Shown: piece by piece, positions 45,835 through 58,822 of the stretch | Layout: the number at the start of each line of letters is the position of its first letter | Numbering within the stretch: the stretch's first letter is position 1 | Source: Hyphomicrobiales bacterium | Lineage (GTDB): Bacteria > Pseudomonadota > Alphaproteobacteria > Rhizobiales > Xanthobacteraceae | Assembly (NCBI GenBank): GCA_013911975.1 | Contig: JACESF010000004.1 | Span: forward strand, 1-64,000 | Direction: 5' to 3' | Length of the DNA stretch: 64,000 nt | Translations under genes and position numbers: made by a program | The notes under the pieces: model-generated | What the model was told of the DNA's origin: nothing | The model's database searches: none | What the model saw: only the letters and a program-made list of their open reading frames with translations

Positions 45835-46644
45835 ATGCATGACGTGGCCAGGCTCATGATTCGGCGGCGCTTTTCCCTCGGTATTGCGCGAATCAGTCTC
45901 TTCGCCGGGCTTCTGGCGAGCCCGCTGGCCGCGGCGGCGGACTGCCCGGGCCGGCCGGATGCGGTAGGCACCTCCCGCGTCCTCGCGGTGCCGGCGGGGG
46001 TCCAGGTGGGCACGAAGTCCTTCCCGTCCACCCTGCCGCTGGCCGACAAGGAGGTGATTCTCACCTTCGACGACGGACCCTGGCCCGGCACCACGGCGGC
46101 GATCCTCGACGCGCTGAAGGCGCGCTGCGTGCGGGCCACCTTCTTCCTCATCGGCCAGAACGCGAAAGCGCGGCCGGAACTGGTGCGGCGGCAGGTGGCC
46201 GAGGGCCACACCGTGGCGCATCATTCCATGACGCACCCGGCGGAGACGCTGGCGAAGATGCCGTACGAGGCGGCCCTCGCGGAAATCGACAGGGGCATGG
46301 CCGCCGACGACCTCGCCGCCTACGGCACTGCCTCGGGCGCGCCGCGCATCCCCTTCTTCCGCTTTCCCGGCTTCGCCTCCACGCCGCGCCTGCTGGACCA
46401 TCTCGCGGCGCGCGGCATCTCGGTGTTCGGCGCGGACTTCTGGGCCAGCGACTGGAACCGCATGACGCCCGCGCAGCAACTCGACCTCGTTCTGGGCCGG
46501 CTGGACGCGGCGGGACGCGGCATCGTGCTGTTCCACGACACCAAGGCGCAGACGGCCGAGATGATTCCCGCCTTCCTCGATGCCCTTGCTCAGAAGGGCT
46601 ACCGCGTGGTGCACATGGTGCCCGCCGCTCCCGCAGGCCGCTGA
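45835..46644 (+). CDS. secreted polysaccharide deacetylase family protein
   Basis: 269 residues with a signal peptide (about 1-35) and a NodB-homology domain. LTFDDGPWPGTT (about 75-86) holds the first catalytic and metal Asp, and TVAHHSMTHP the metal-binding His pair. FFRFPGF and the C-terminal GRGIVLFHDTKAQT complete the active site. It should deacetylate GlcNAc or MurNAc units of cell wall or exopolysaccharide in the periplasm. ATG at 45835; an internal ATG (MIRRRFS) seven codons later is also possible. Confidence 0.88.
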   Translation: MHDVARLMIRRRFSLGIARISLFAGLLASPLAAAADCPGRPDAVGTSRVLAVPAGVQVGTKSFPSTLPLADKEVILTFDDGPWPGTTAAILDALKARCVRATFFLIGQNAKARPELVRRQVAEGHTVAHHSMTHPAETLAKMPYEAALAEIDRGMAADDLAAYGTASGAPRIPFFRFPGFASTPRLLDHLAARGISVFGADFWASDWNRMTPAQQLDLVLGRLDAAGRGIVLFHDTKAQTAEMIPAFLDALAQKGYRVVHMVPAAPAGR

Positions 46645-46662
46645 GGGGTGCCCGAAATGAAA

Positions 46663-46684
46663 ATGGCGACCCGAGGGTCGCCAT
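46663..46684 (+). terminator. terminator after the deacetylase gene
   Basis: ATGGCGACCC (46663-46672) pairs with GGGTCGCCAT (46675-46684), a 10-bp stem with a tight loop, followed by GTTCC. It starts 19 bases after the stop codon. Confidence 0.7.
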
Positions 46685-46713
46685 GTTCCGTGAGGCCGGC
46701 TAGGGCCAAATCC

Positions 46714-46798
46714 TGGTGCGGACGAGAGGACTCGAACCTCCACGGGTCTCCCCACTAGCACCTCAAGCTAGCGCGTCTACCAATTCCGCCACGACCGC
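46714..46798 (-). tRNA. tRNA-Leu (anticodon GAG)
   Basis: 85-nt tRNA with long variable arm and encoded CCA. Anticodon stem GCTAG/CTAG-C with loop CTTGAGG (GAG, reading CTC/CTT). The acceptor strands GCGGTCG and CGTCCGC pair except for one T-T mismatch at the fifth pair. Confidence 0.95.
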
Positions 46799-46964
46799 AT
46801 CCAGATCTGGCGCCGGGCTCGCGCCCGGCAGCCGGCTCATCGCCGGGGGCCATCGTCTAACAGATCGACTCTGGCGCCACAAGGCCCTATCACGCGGCAC
46901 GACCATATCCATATGAGGGATGTGGACAAGGGCGCGCCGGCGCCCGTGAAAGCCCTGTCGTTCC

Positions 46965-47678
46965 ATGTCGCAGATCATCTCCCGCCCCCGCATCGACACC
47001 GACCTGCGCCCCCAGTCGGGCGACGCCCCGCCGGTGGAATGGCATGTCACCGACGCCCTCGTGCCCTATCCCGAGGCCATGGCGCGGATGGAGGCGCGGG
47101 TCGCGGCCATCGCGGCGGGCACCGCTCCCGAGGCGGTCTGGCTGCTGGAACATCCCCCGCTCTACACCGCCGGCACCAGCGCCAAGCCCGAGGACCTCGT
47201 GGACGCGCGCTTCCCGGTGTTCGAGACCGGGCGCGGCGGCCAGTTCACCTATCACGGCCCCGGCCAGCGCGTGGCCTATGCGATGCTGGATCTGAAGCGC
47301 CGTCAGCCGGACCTGCGGCGCTATGTGAGCGCGCTGGAAGCCTGGCTCATCGCCAGCCTGTCGGCCTTCAACGTCACGGGGGAGCGGCGGGAGGACCGGG
47401 TGGGCGTCTGGGTGCGGCGCCCCGGCGGCGGCGAGGACAAGATCGCCGCCATCGGCATCCGCGTGCGCCATTGGGTGACGTTCCACGGCATTTCGCTGAA
47501 CGTGGATCCCGACCTTGATCATTTCGGGGGCATCGTGCCCTGCGGGGTGCGCGAGCACGGGGTGACGAGCCTCGCGGCCCTCGGCCACCTTGTCTCCCTG
47601 CCCGAGGTGGACACGGTGCTGCGCGTCGCCTTCGAGGAGATATTCGGGGCGACCACCGCACCCGCCACCCCCTTGTGA
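46965..47678 (+). CDS. lipB: octanoyl-ACP:protein octanoyltransferase LipB
   Basis: Transfers octanoyl from ACP to lipoyl domains, the first step of lipoate assembly on pyruvate and 2-oxoglutarate dehydrogenases. 237 residues. [18 protein letters not shown] near residue 86 is the substrate-binding block, Lys in [11 protein letters not shown] and Cys in [15 protein letters not shown] form the catalytic pair. The ATG at 46965 gives MSQIISRPR. It stands alone, after tRNA-Leu and convergent with the porin gene. Confidence 0.96.
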   Translation: MSQIISRPRIDTDLRPQSGDAPPVEWHVTDALVPYPEAMARMEARVAAIAAGTAPEAVWLLEHPPLYTAGTSAKPEDLVDARFPVFETGRGGQFTYHGPGQRVAYAMLDLKRRQPDLRRYVSALEAWLIASLSAFNVTGERREDRVGVWVRRPGGGEDKIAAIGIRVRHWVTFHGISLNVDPDLDHFGGIVPCGVREHGVTSLAALGHLVSLPEVDTVLRVAFEEIFGATTAPATPL

Positions 47679-47696
47679 GGGCGGCGGGCGGGAGGA

Positions 47697-49205
47697 TCAG
47701 AAGTTCCGCTGCGCGCGGAAGCCGCCGGACCACACGTCCGTGGAGCCGCCGAACGCCGTTAGCGTGCCAGCCGTGCCGGTGCCGGAAATGAGCCCGGCGG
47801 TGGCGGGAAGGCTGCCGTCCACCTTCGAGTAGAGCACCTCCAGGCCGAGATCGAGGTTCTTCACCGGCGACCAGACCGTGTTGAGCCCCACCTGGGTGAT
47901 GTTGACGCTGTAGCCCCCATTGAACAGCGCCGCGCCCGGCAGGAGCGCCACGTTGGCGGCGGAGAAGGTGGCGTTGGCGGGCACGTCCACCTTCACATAG
48001 CCCGCATAAAGGGCCGAGCGCAGGTTGGGCATCCAGAAGTGCCGGAACTGGCCCTGGAGCGCCCAGCCCGTCTCCTTCGCATAGCCCGTGCCGGTCCAGA
48101 TGGCGTCGGCGACGGGATAGAAGGCGCCATTCGACGTGGCGAAGGGCGTGTTCAGGTCCACGCTGCCCAGCGCCGAGGCGCGGGCCTGGAAATTGCCGGA
48201 GAGGCCGAGATAGTTCAGCGCGCCCTCGGCATAATTGGCCTGGAGATACAGGCTGTCGCCCGGCGCCAGCATGGGCAGCTTGATCTCCACCGAGCCGCCG
48301 AGCGCCCAGCCCCAGCTATCGGTGCCCGCCTCGCCAACATACGTATTGGTGCCGACGCCCGCCGGGGTGAGCCCGGCCACCTGATGCAGCGCGCCGGAGA
48401 GCAGCGCCGTGCCCCACGCCTGGTCGAGCCGCAGATTGGCGACGATGTCCGGCGCCTGCTGGCCGTCCTCGTAATTGGCGTAGCGGATGCCGTTCAGGCC
48501 GGAGAGCGTCGCCCCGCCGGTGAAGGTCCCGGTGGCGGGGCCATATTGAATGCCCGTCGTCCGGTTGGCCGCGTCTTCCAGGGCGAGGGTCGCCGAGAAG
48601 CCGTTGCCGAACTGCGCGGTATAGGCAATGGCCGACGTCCAGGTGTTGGACCCCGCATAGGGGGTCGTGAACATGTAGTCGATGCCGGTGTCGAAGAACG
48701 ACTGGGTGTAGCCGAAGGTGAAGCCCGCGAACTGGATGAAGGCGCGCTCGAAATAGAGCGAGCCGCCCGCCGGGCTGCCCGCCGCCGCCTGCGAATCCCA
48801 CTGGCCGCCGAAGCGCGTGAAGGAGCGCAGCACGCCGTAATCGGTCGCGGTCCGGGTATCGATGTCGAGCACGGTGCGGGCGCGCACGAGATAGTCGTCC
48901 GCCTTCGCCGTCACCAGCGGATAGCCGCCGACGCCGGTGCCGGGCGACAGGAAGCCCGTGCCCGCCACGGAGGAGATCATGGGATTGAAGGTGCCGACCG
49001 CGTTCACATACGTGTCGAAGCGGGCGTAGCCGCCGAGCCGCAGGCACGTGTCCGTGCCGGGCACGTAATAATAGCCCGCCCCGTAGGTGGAGCAGACCTT
49101 CACATATTCCACCGCCTTCGCCTTCACGGGAAGGTCCGCCGCGTTCGCGGCCGCGCAGGCCCCCATGCCCAGCATGGAGACCGGCAGAAGCTGCCAGAGT
49201 TTCAT
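47697..49205 (-). CDS. rhizobial-type outer membrane porin (Porin_2 family)
   Basis: 502-residue beta-barrel. Signal peptide MKLWQLLPVSMLGMGACAAANA, then LPVKAKAVEYVKVCSTYGAGYYY and the paired Cys in VCSTYG and DTCLRLGGYARFD, the Porin_2 opening of Brucella/Rhizobium porins. The body shows alternating aromatic strands and ends in FRAQRNF, an outer-membrane-type C-terminal Phe. ATG at 49205 with GGTGGGGG upstream. It allows diffusion of small solutes across the outer membrane. Confidence 0.93.
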   Translation of the reverse strand: MKLWQLLPVSMLGMGACAAANAADLPVKAKAVEYVKVCSTYGAGYYYVPGTDTCLRLGGYARFDTYVNAVGTFNPMISSVAGTGFLSPGTGVGGYPLVTAKADDYLVRARTVLDIDTRTATDYGVLRSFTRFGGQWDSQAAAGSPAGGSLYFERAFIQFAGFTFGYTQSFFDTGIDYMFTTPYAGSNTWTSAIAYTAQFGNGFSATLALEDAANRTTGIQYGPATGTFTGGATLSGLNGIRYANYEDGQQAPDIVANLRLDQAWGTALLSGALHQVAGLTPAGVGTNTYVGEAGTDSWGWALGGSVEIKLPMLAPGDSLYLQANYAEGALNYLGLSGNFQARASALGSVDLNTPFATSNGAFYPVADAIWTGTGYAKETGWALQGQFRHFWMPNLRSALYAGYVKVDVPANATFSAANVALLPGAALFNGGYSVNITQVGLNTVWSPVKNLDLGLEVLYSKVDGSLPATAGLISGTGTAGTLTAFGGSTDVWSGGFRAQRNF

Positions 49206-49327
49206 CGCAATCCCCCACCTGTCGGGAGCCGGAACCGGCTCCGCAACCGTCACCTCAGGTTGTAGCGGGGCAACACGATAGAAATACTACAGCCCGATAC
49301 CACGCCCCCGGGGGCGCGGCTGCGGGG

Positions 49328-50830
49328 TCAGATCCCGAGCTTCTGCTTCAGGATGTCGTTGACCGCCTGCGGGTTGGCCTTGCCGCCCGAGGCCTTCATC
49401 ACCTGGCCCACGAACCAGCCCAGCATGGTGGGCTTGGCCTGAACCTGGGCCACCTTGTCGGGGTTGGCCGCGATGATCTCGTCCACCACCTTCTCGATGG
49501 CGCCCGTGTCCGTCACCTGCTTCAGGCCGCGCTCTTCCACCAGCGCGCGCGGATCGCCCGCATATTTCTCCTCCAGGATGATGACCAGGAGGTCCTTGGC
49601 GATCTTGCCGGAAATGGTCCCGTCGGAAATGAGGTCCACCAGCGCCGCCACCTGCGCCGCCGAGACCGGCGCGCGGGAGATGGAGACGCCCGCCGTGTTG
49701 GCGTAGGCGGCCACGTCGCCCATGACCCAATTGGCCACGAGCTTGGCGTTGCGCGCGACGCCGCCCGTCTTCACCGCCTCGTCGAAATAATCCGCCGTCT
49801 CCTTCTCGGCCACCAGGATGGAGGCGTCGTAGGGGGTGAGGCCGTAATCGGCGATGAAGCGGGCCTTCTTGGCGTCCGGCAGTTCCGGCAGTTCGGCTTC
49901 CAGCTCGGTGACGAAGCCGGGCTCCAGCACCAGGGGCAGCAGGTCGGGATCGGGGAAGTAGCGGTAGTCGTGCGCCTCTTCCTTCGAGCGCATGGACCGC
50001 GTCTCGCCCTTGTTGGGGTCGAACAGGCGGGTTTCCTGGTCGATGGAGCCGCCATCCTCCAGGATGTCGATCTGGCGGCGCGCCTCGGTCTCCACCGCCT
50101 GGCCGATGAAGCGGATGGAATTGACGTTCTTGATCTCGCAGCGCGTGCCGAGCGGATCGCCCGGCTTGCGCACGGAGACGTTCACGTCGGCGCGCAGATT
50201 GCCCTTCTCCATGTCGCCGTCGCAGGTGCCGAGATAGCGCAGGATGGAGCGCAGCTTGGTCACGTAGGCACGCGCCTCGTCCGCCGAGCGCAAATCGGGG
50301 CGCGAGACGATCTCCATCAGCGCCACGCCGGAGCGGTTGAGGTCCACGAAGGAGCGGGAGGGAGACAAATCGTGGATGGACTTGCCCGCGTCCTGCTCCA
50401 GGTGCAGGCGCTCGATGCCGACGGTGATGGTCTCCCCGTCGGAGAGATCGACGATCACCTCGCCCTCGCCCACGATGGGGCTCTTGTACTGGCTGATCTG
50501 GTAGCCCTGGGGCAGGTCCGGGTAGAAATAGTTCTTCCGGTCGAACACCGAGCGCAGGTTGATCTGCGCCTTCAGGCCGAGCCCGGTGCGCACCGCCTGC
50601 GCCACGCATTCCCCGTTGATGACCGGCAGCATGCCGGGCATGGCCGCGTCCACCAGCGAGACATGGTCGTTGGGCGGGCCGCCGAAGGCGGTGGAAGCGC
50701 CGGAGAACAGCTTCGCGTTGGAGGAGACCTGGGCGTGGATCTCCATGCCGATCACCACTTCCCAGTCACCGGTGGCGCCCTTGATGAGCTTTCGGGGATC
50801 GGCGGGTCGTGCGTGAGCGTTCATCTTCAT
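49328..50830 (-). CDS. gatB: Asp-tRNA(Asn)/Glu-tRNA(Gln) amidotransferase subunit B
   Basis: Kinase and tRNA-recognition subunit of GatCAB, which converts Glu-tRNA(Gln) and Asp-tRNA(Asn) to the correct amides. 500 residues: [22 protein letters not shown] near residue 24, [32 protein letters not shown] and the YqeY-like C-terminal tail ([18 protein letters not shown]). It lies apart from gatA and gatC, which are 1.8-3.5 kb further along. Confidence 0.97.
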   Translation of the reverse strand: MKMNAHARPADPRKLIKGATGDWEVVIGMEIHAQVSSNAKLFSGASTAFGGPPNDHVSLVDAAMPGMLPVINGECVAQAVRTGLGLKAQINLRSVFDRKNYFYPDLPQGYQISQYKSPIVGEGEVIVDLSDGETITVGIERLHLEQDAGKSIHDLSPSRSFVDLNRSGVALMEIVSRPDLRSADEARAYVTKLRSILRYLGTCDGDMEKGNLRADVNVSVRKPGDPLGTRCEIKNVNSIRFIGQAVETEARRQIDILEDGGSIDQETRLFDPNKGETRSMRSKEEAHDYRYFPDPDLLPLVLEPGFVTELEAELPELPDAKKARFIADYGLTPYDASILVAEKETADYFDEAVKTGGVARNAKLVANWVMGDVAAYANTAGVSISRAPVSAAQVAALVDLISDGTISGKIAKDLLVIILEEKYAGDPRALVEERGLKQVTDTGAIEKVVDEIIAANPDKVAQVQAKPTMLGWFVGQVMKASGGKANPQAVNDILKQKLGI

Positions 50831-51012
50831 CCCTTGGGAATGTGGCAGCCTCTGCCCTGACCCCTACTCCCGCCCGCCGGGCGTGGCAACCGCGCGGATT
50901 GACGGGAGGGCGCGGCGCAACGAAAGTGCGCCGCTTGAAAGCCCCCGCCGCGCCGGTTGCACCAGCCGGGCCGGGTGAGGCTTGAGAAGGCAGGCAGGCC
51001 GTCCCGAAGACC

Positions 51013-52113
51013 ATGCGTATCGCTTCCATTTCCCTCGTCAAGGACGAGGCGGACATCCTCGAAGGCTTCGTCCGGCACAATCTGCATTTCGTCGATCGGA
51101 TGTACATCATCGACGACCGCTCCACGGACAACACGCCCGAGATCCTGCGGCGCCTCGCCGCCGAGACCGACGCGGTCCGTCTGCTGGAGGACGGCTGGAC
51201 GGGCGCCTTCCACCAGGCGAAGCGCACCACGGCGGCCATGCGGCTGATCCTGAAGGAAGAGGACTGGGACGTCATCCTGCCGCTGGACGCCGACGAACTG
51301 ATCGGCGCCGCCGACCGCTCCGTGTTCGAGGCGGACCTCGCCGCGATCCCGCCGGGCATGGCCGGGGCGTTCGCGGAGATGCGCTATTTCGCCGGGCCGA
51401 ACGACGACATGAGCATCGTCGATCCCCTGGTGCGCGTGCGCACCGCGCTCAATTACGACCCGGCGGGCATGTTCAAGAGCATCGCCCCCAAGGCGCTGTT
51501 CAAGGAGCCGAGCCTCGCCTTCGACGAGGGCAACCACTCGCTCCTCACCCACGGCATCCGGGTGCCCACGCGCACCCTGCCCAACACGCCGCTGGCCCAT
51601 TTCGCCATCCGCTCGGTGGACCAGATCGCCGTGAAATGCCTCAAGCATTATGTGGGCTGGCGCAGCCGCGAGGACTACACGACCAGCTTCGTCCCGACCC
51701 TCGTGGCGGGCGCCGAGGCGCTGAAGGCCGAGCCGCGCTTCGCGCTCGCCCCCTCCGCCGCCATCATCCCCGCTTATTGCGCGGGCTATCCCCTGGAGCA
51801 CGGCTTCGACCGCCCCTTCATGGAGCGGCGCGGGGCGCTGAAATGGCCGGAACTGGCGGTCTCCCCGCCCTTCACACAGGTCCTCGGCCTGTTCGACCAA
51901 TTGATCGCCCGTGCCTCGGCAGGGGATGCACTGGTGAAGGCGGCGGGCGGCGCGGCGGATGCGGGCGCGGTTGCCCGGGTCATCGCCGAGCGCAACGCAC
52001 TCCAGGGCGAGATGGACCGGCTGAAGACCTCCACGACCGCCCTTGCGAAGGCCTATTGGAGCGCCATCCTGTTCCGCGCGCGCAAGTCGCTGCGGAAGCG
52101 GAAGTACAAGTAG
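51013..52113 (+). CDS. glycosyltransferase family 2 (Glyco_tranf_2_4) protein
   Basis: 366 residues with a GT-A-like N-terminal domain: ASISLVKDEADILEGFVRHN, YIIDDRSTDNTPEIL and VILPLDADELIG with the D-x-D-like pair. VDQIAVKCLKHYVGWR and a helical C-terminus (ERNALQGEMDRLKTS, then a basic KSLRKRKYK tail) complete it. Relatives act on surface or secreted glycans; the donor and acceptor are unknown. It is divergent from gatB. Confidence 0.88.
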   Translation: MRIASISLVKDEADILEGFVRHNLHFVDRMYIIDDRSTDNTPEILRRLAAETDAVRLLEDGWTGAFHQAKRTTAAMRLILKEEDWDVILPLDADELIGAADRSVFEADLAAIPPGMAGAFAEMRYFAGPNDDMSIVDPLVRVRTALNYDPAGMFKSIAPKALFKEPSLAFDEGNHSLLTHGIRVPTRTLPNTPLAHFAIRSVDQIAVKCLKHYVGWRSREDYTTSFVPTLVAGAEALKAEPRFALAPSAAIIPAYCAGYPLEHGFDRPFMERRGALKWPELAVSPPFTQVLGLFDQLIARASAGDALVKAAGGAADAGAVARVIAERNALQGEMDRLKTSTTALAKAYWSAILFRARKSLRKRKYK

Positions 52114-52200
52114 GACGTCGGAGCACCGGAGGAACCGCGGCTCAAGGAACCGCGGACGGATCGACGTTCGAACCCGGCGGCCCCGATCCTTCGCACCCGT

Positions 52201-52289
52201 CATGACCGGGCTTGTCCCGGGCATCTACGCGGTCCCGTTCGTCGCCACCAGGCGGAGCCGCGTGGATGGCCGGGACAAGCCCGGCCATG
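52201..52289. repeat. palindromic intergenic repeat
   Basis: A 32-base left arm (52201-52232, CATGACCGGGCTTGTCCCGG...) and a right arm (52258-52289, ...CCGGGACAAGCCCGGCCATG) are imperfect inverted copies around a 25-base spacer. The core CCGGGCTTGTCCCGG / CCGGGACAAGCCCGG is widespread between genes in Rhizobiales as a REP-like element. It lies between a glycosyltransferase and the chorismate mutase gene and can fold into a long hairpin, so it may also end both convergent transcripts. Confidence 0.75.
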
Positions 52290-52329
52290 ATGGCGCTTGG
52301 GTATGGCGATGCCGTGCCTGAGGCCAGCC

Positions 52330-52610
52330 TCAGCCCAGCCGCTTTTCCTCATAGGCCACGGTCCAGCCGATCAGGGCCCGCCAGAGGGTCTCCACCAAAT
52401 CCGGCGGCACATCATGGGCGGCGGCTTCCGCCTTCACCCGCTCCACCACGTCTTCCACCCGGTCCGGAAGGAGCGCGGGGATGCCGTGGGCCTGCTTCAC
52501 CGCAAGCACCCGGTGCACCACGTCGAGGCGGCGGGCCAGGAGGCCCACCATCTCGATATCGAGGGCGTCGATCTCCCGACGCAGGTCCGCGAGCGCCTGC
52601 GGCGCCTCGC

Positions 52611-52614
<4 letters not shown>
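52330..52614 (-). CDS. chorismate mutase (AroQ type)
   Basis: Converts chorismate to prephenate for Phe/Tyr synthesis. 94 residues, all-helical: [26 protein letters not shown] (helix 1 with the catalytic Arg), [25 protein letters not shown] and [21 protein letters not shown]. PchB-type isochorismate-pyruvate lyases share the fold, but no siderophore genes are near. I chose the ATG at 52614, which overlaps the gatA stop by 4 bases; an ATG at 52623 is also in frame. It is the last gene of gatC-gatA-chorismate mutase. Confidence 0.88.
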
Positions 52615-54091
<1,477 letters not shown>

Positions 54092-54095
<4 letters not shown>

Positions 54096-54379
54096 TCCAC
54101 CACCTTCGGCACGGTGAAGAAGCCGCCTTCGGCTTCGGGGGCGTTGGCGAGCACCTTGTCGGGATAGTGGCCGTCCGTGACCACGTCCTCGCGCAGCGGC
54201 AGGGTCAGGGGCACCACGCTGGTCATGGGCTCGATGGAGGACACGTCGATGGCGGACAATTGCTCCACGAAGGCGAGGATGGCGTTCAGCTCACCCTGCA
54301 GCGCGGGCAGTTCCTCCTCGCTCACGGCAAGGCGCGCCAGATGCGCCACCCGCCGCACCGTCCCAAGATCCACCGACAT
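54092..54379 (-). CDS. gatC: Asp-tRNA(Asn)/Glu-tRNA(Gln) amidotransferase subunit C
   Basis: Small linker that wraps around GatA and helps it fold onto GatB. 95 residues: [35 protein letters not shown] (helical half), [23 protein letters not shown] and the C-terminal [17 protein letters not shown]. First gene of the operon; it overlaps gatA by 4 bases. Confidence 0.97.
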
Positions 54380-54466
54380 GAAACACTCCTTGACCGGGCG
54401 CCCGGCCGCGCCCGCCTTATGGCCTATAGCAAGCCGGGGAATTGAAGGGCAACGGAAAGCGCCGCC

Positions 54467-56302
<1,836 letters not shown>

Positions 56303-56356
56303 GCCGCCTTATAGACCCCGGCGCCGAGGCGGCGAAACTCCCCTTTCGCGAGGCCC

Positions 56357-57142
56357 TTATTGGGGCGCCTTCGCGCCCTCCCGCATCATGCGCACCGCAT
56401 ATTGTTCCGGGAACAGGCGGTCCGCGAACCGATCGGCGGCGGGCGCGGTGGCCGCCAGCAGGTCGTCGATGGTGCCCGCGTCCGGGTTCATGGCCCAGGG
56501 GCGCCGCGCCACTGGGCGGTCATTGAGCCAGAACGAGCTCCAGTCGGCGGTGGTGGCGATCACCTCGCGGGCGAAGTTCGGGCTGAATTCCAGCGCACCC
56601 TGGAGGCACAGGTCCAGATAGGACTGGATGACGGGATGCTCCAGATCCGGCAGCAGCGGCGCGTCGTCCCCGCCCGGGCGCTTGCGGGGCACATAGGCCC
56701 AGATGGTGCCGGCCTCGGGCAGGGCTTCCCAGGAGACCCCCTCGATGAGCGCGCGCGGCACCGCCACGCGGTCATAGCCCGATTCCCGCCGGTCGAATCG
56801 CGGCAGGAGGGCGGGCTCCACGGGGAACACGACGCCGTTGATGCTCCAGCCCGCCTCCCCCGGCGCGAGGCGGCGCAGGCCCAGGGCGGTGAAGCCGAGG
56901 CGGTCGGCGCGCGCGCACCAGGAGCGCACGAGCCCGAACTCCGGCGAGAGCCGCGCCGGCAGCGCATGCATGCCCGCCCGCCCCGTGCTCTCGCGGGACG
57001 AGGTGCTCATGAGGCTGCCATAGCCGAAGATGTAATCGGTAGGCTCCGGCAGGCGGCGGCCCCAATAGCTGGTCTGCGCCTCGGCCCCCGCGCTTCCCAA
57101 GGCCAGGGCGGCGCCTGCCAGAAAACTCCGTCTCGTCAGCAT
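56357..57142 (-). CDS. Tat-exported gamma-glutamylcyclotransferase-fold protein
   Basis: 261 residues. [22 protein letters not shown] is a twin-arginine signal. [13 protein letters not shown] near residue 39 is the GGCT/AIG2 fold motif (YGSL), and [13 protein letters not shown] (about 145-157) places a Glu in the position of the GGCT catalytic acid. Cytoplasmic GGCTs cleave gamma-glutamyl dipeptides or glutathione. An exported member with a Tat signal is unusual and suggests a folded, perhaps cofactor-bearing, periplasmic enzyme of unknown substrate. ATG at 57142; the longer frame to 57286 loses the signal. Confidence 0.82.
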   Translation of the reverse strand: MLTRRSFLAGAALALGSAGAEAQTSYWGRRLPEPTDYIFGYGSLMSTSSRESTGRAGMHALPARLSPEFGLVRSWCARADRLGFTALGLRRLAPGEAGWSINGVVFPVEPALLPRFDRRESGYDRVAVPRALIEGVSWEALPEAGTIWAYVPRKRPGGDDAPLLPDLEHPVIQSYLDLCLQGALEFSPNFAREVIATTADWSSFWLNDRPVARRPWAMNPDAGTIDDLLAATAPAADRFADRLFPEQYAVRMMREGAKAPQ

Positions 57143-57269
57143 TTCGCCTGCCTCCTCGCCCGCCCGGCCGGCGCGAGCATCCACGGGACGATGCTGCGTT
57201 GCAACGTCGCGCTTGCCGCCCCTCCCCTTCCTGGCCCATTCTTTTCCGTCACCGGAGGGGGGAGTTCCA

Positions 57270-58310
57270 ATGAAGCTGCCGCGCAATTTCTACAAGCCGC
57301 TCGCCATCGGCGCGCCCGCCCCCTACCGCGAATTGCCGGTGCGGCTGGAGCGGATGATCCATTTCGTCCCCCCGCACCTCGAAAAGATTCGCGCCCGCGT
57401 GCCCGAGCTCGCCAAGACCGTGGACGTGGTGCTGGGCAACCTGGAAGACGCCATCCCGATCGATGCCAAGGAGGCGGCCCGCAAGGGCTTCATCGAGATG
57501 GGCAAGAGCACCGATTTCGGCACCACGGGCCTGTGGACCCGCATCAACTGCCTGAACAGCCCCTGGGTGCTGGACGACGTGACCGAGATCGTCTCCGCCA
57601 TCGGCAACAAGTTGGACGTCATCATGCTGCCCAAGGTGGATGGGCCGTGGGACATCCATTACCTGGACCAGCTTTTGGCGCAGCTCGAGGCGAAGAACGG
57701 CGTCACCAAGCCGATCCTCATCCACGCCATCCTGGAGACCGCCGAGGGCGTGAAGAATGTGGAGGCCATCGCCGCCGCTTCCCCGCGGATGCACGGCATG
57801 AGCCTCGGCCCGGCGGACCTTGCCGCCTCGCGCGCCATGAAGACCACCCGCGTCGGCGGCGGCCACCCGGACTATCAGGTTCTGGCGGATGCCAATGGCG
57901 ACGCGCCCCGCGCGGGCTTCCAGCAGGATTTGTGGCATTACACCGTGGGCAAGATGGTGGATGCCTGCGCCGCTAACGGCATCAAGCCCTTCTACGGCCC
58001 GTTCGGCGACTTCGCCGACCTCGCCGCCTGCGAGAGCCAGTTCCGCAACGCCTTCCTCCAGGGCTGCGTGGGCGCCTGGTCGCTCCATCCCACCCAGATC
58101 GACATCGCCAAGCGGGTGTTCAGCCCCGAGCCCGGCGAAGTGGCCTTCGCCCTCAAGATTCTTGAGGCGATGCCGGACGGCGCGGGCGCGGTGATGATCG
58201 ACGGCAAGATGCAGGACGACGCCACCTGGAAGCAGGCGAAGGTCATCGTCGACCTCGCCCGCATCGTCGCGGCGAAGGATGCGGACCTCGCAAAGGTTTA
58301 TGGATTGTGA
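57270..58310 (+). CDS. HpcH/HpaI-family CoA lyase, L-malyl-CoA lyase-like
   Basis: 346 residues of the citrate-lyase-beta/malyl-CoA lyase group. [21 protein letters not shown] (metal Glu and Asp), [50 protein letters not shown] (second metal ligand) and AMSLGPAD-type [17 protein letters not shown] match Mcl1 and MclA. These enzymes split malyl-CoA or beta-methylmalyl-CoA to glyoxylate and acyl-CoA (serine cycle, ethylmalonyl-CoA pathway). It is shorter on context than those pathways, so the true substrate is open. GGAGGGGGGAG precedes ATG 57270. Confidence 0.87.
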   Translation: MKLPRNFYKPLAIGAPAPYRELPVRLERMIHFVPPHLEKIRARVPELAKTVDVVLGNLEDAIPIDAKEAARKGFIEMGKSTDFGTTGLWTRINCLNSPWVLDDVTEIVSAIGNKLDVIMLPKVDGPWDIHYLDQLLAQLEAKNGVTKPILIHAILETAEGVKNVEAIAAASPRMHGMSLGPADLAASRAMKTTRVGGGHPDYQVLADANGDAPRAGFQQDLWHYTVGKMVDACAANGIKPFYGPFGDFADLAACESQFRNAFLQGCVGAWSLHPTQIDIAKRVFSPEPGEVAFALKILEAMPDGAGAVMIDGKMQDDATWKQAKVIVDLARIVAAKDADLAKVYGL

Positions 58311-58363
58311 ATTGTTTTTGACGCTGGCCGGGGGCATGAAGAACGGGACGGGGGAATAATCAC

Positions 58364-58807
58364 ATGCCGCAGAACGAAAAGCCGAGAGACGCGGACGCCC
58401 CCGTAGCGCCCCGCTCTACGACGTGGGCGCTCGACACGGGCGTCGCCGGCGACCTCCAGGACGCCGCGCGGGACCTGCCGGCCATGCGGCAGGCCAAGTT
58501 CCGCATCGGCGACGTGGTGCGCCACCGGCACTTTCCGTTCCGCGGCATCGTGTTCGACGTGGACCCCGTGTTCGACAACACCGAGGAATGGTGGCTCGCC
58601 ATTCCCGAGGAAATCCGCCCGCACAAGGACCAGCCCTTCTACCACCTGCTCGCCGAGAATTCGGACAGCGAGTATGTGGCCTATGTGTCGGAGCAAAATC
58701 TCGAACACGACCCGTCCGACGAGCCCATGCGCCATCCGCAGATCGCGGAGGCGCTGGCCGAGGACGGCGCCGGCGGGTGGCAGGTGCGTCCCAGCCTGCT
58801 GAACTGA
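58364..58807 (+). CDS. hspQ: heat shock protein HspQ
   Basis: 147 residues. The C-terminal ~100 residues are the YccV/HspQ domain: AKFRIGDVVRHRHFPFRGIVFDVDP near residue 45, PHKDQPFYHLLAENSDSEYVAYVSEQNL near 85. HspQ binds hemimethylated oriC and helps Lon degrade specific proteins in E. coli. Relative to enterobacterial HspQ (105 residues) it carries an extra charged N-terminus of about 40 residues (MPQNEKPRDADAPVAPRS...). It follows the CoA-lyase gene, 53 bases away. Confidence 0.92.
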   Translation: MPQNEKPRDADAPVAPRSTTWALDTGVAGDLQDAARDLPAMRQAKFRIGDVVRHRHFPFRGIVFDVDPVFDNTEEWWLAIPEEIRPHKDQPFYHLLAENSDSEYVAYVSEQNLEHDPSDEPMRHPQIAEALAEDGAGGWQVRPSLLN

Positions 58808-58822
58808 CCGCCGGCCCGTCCG

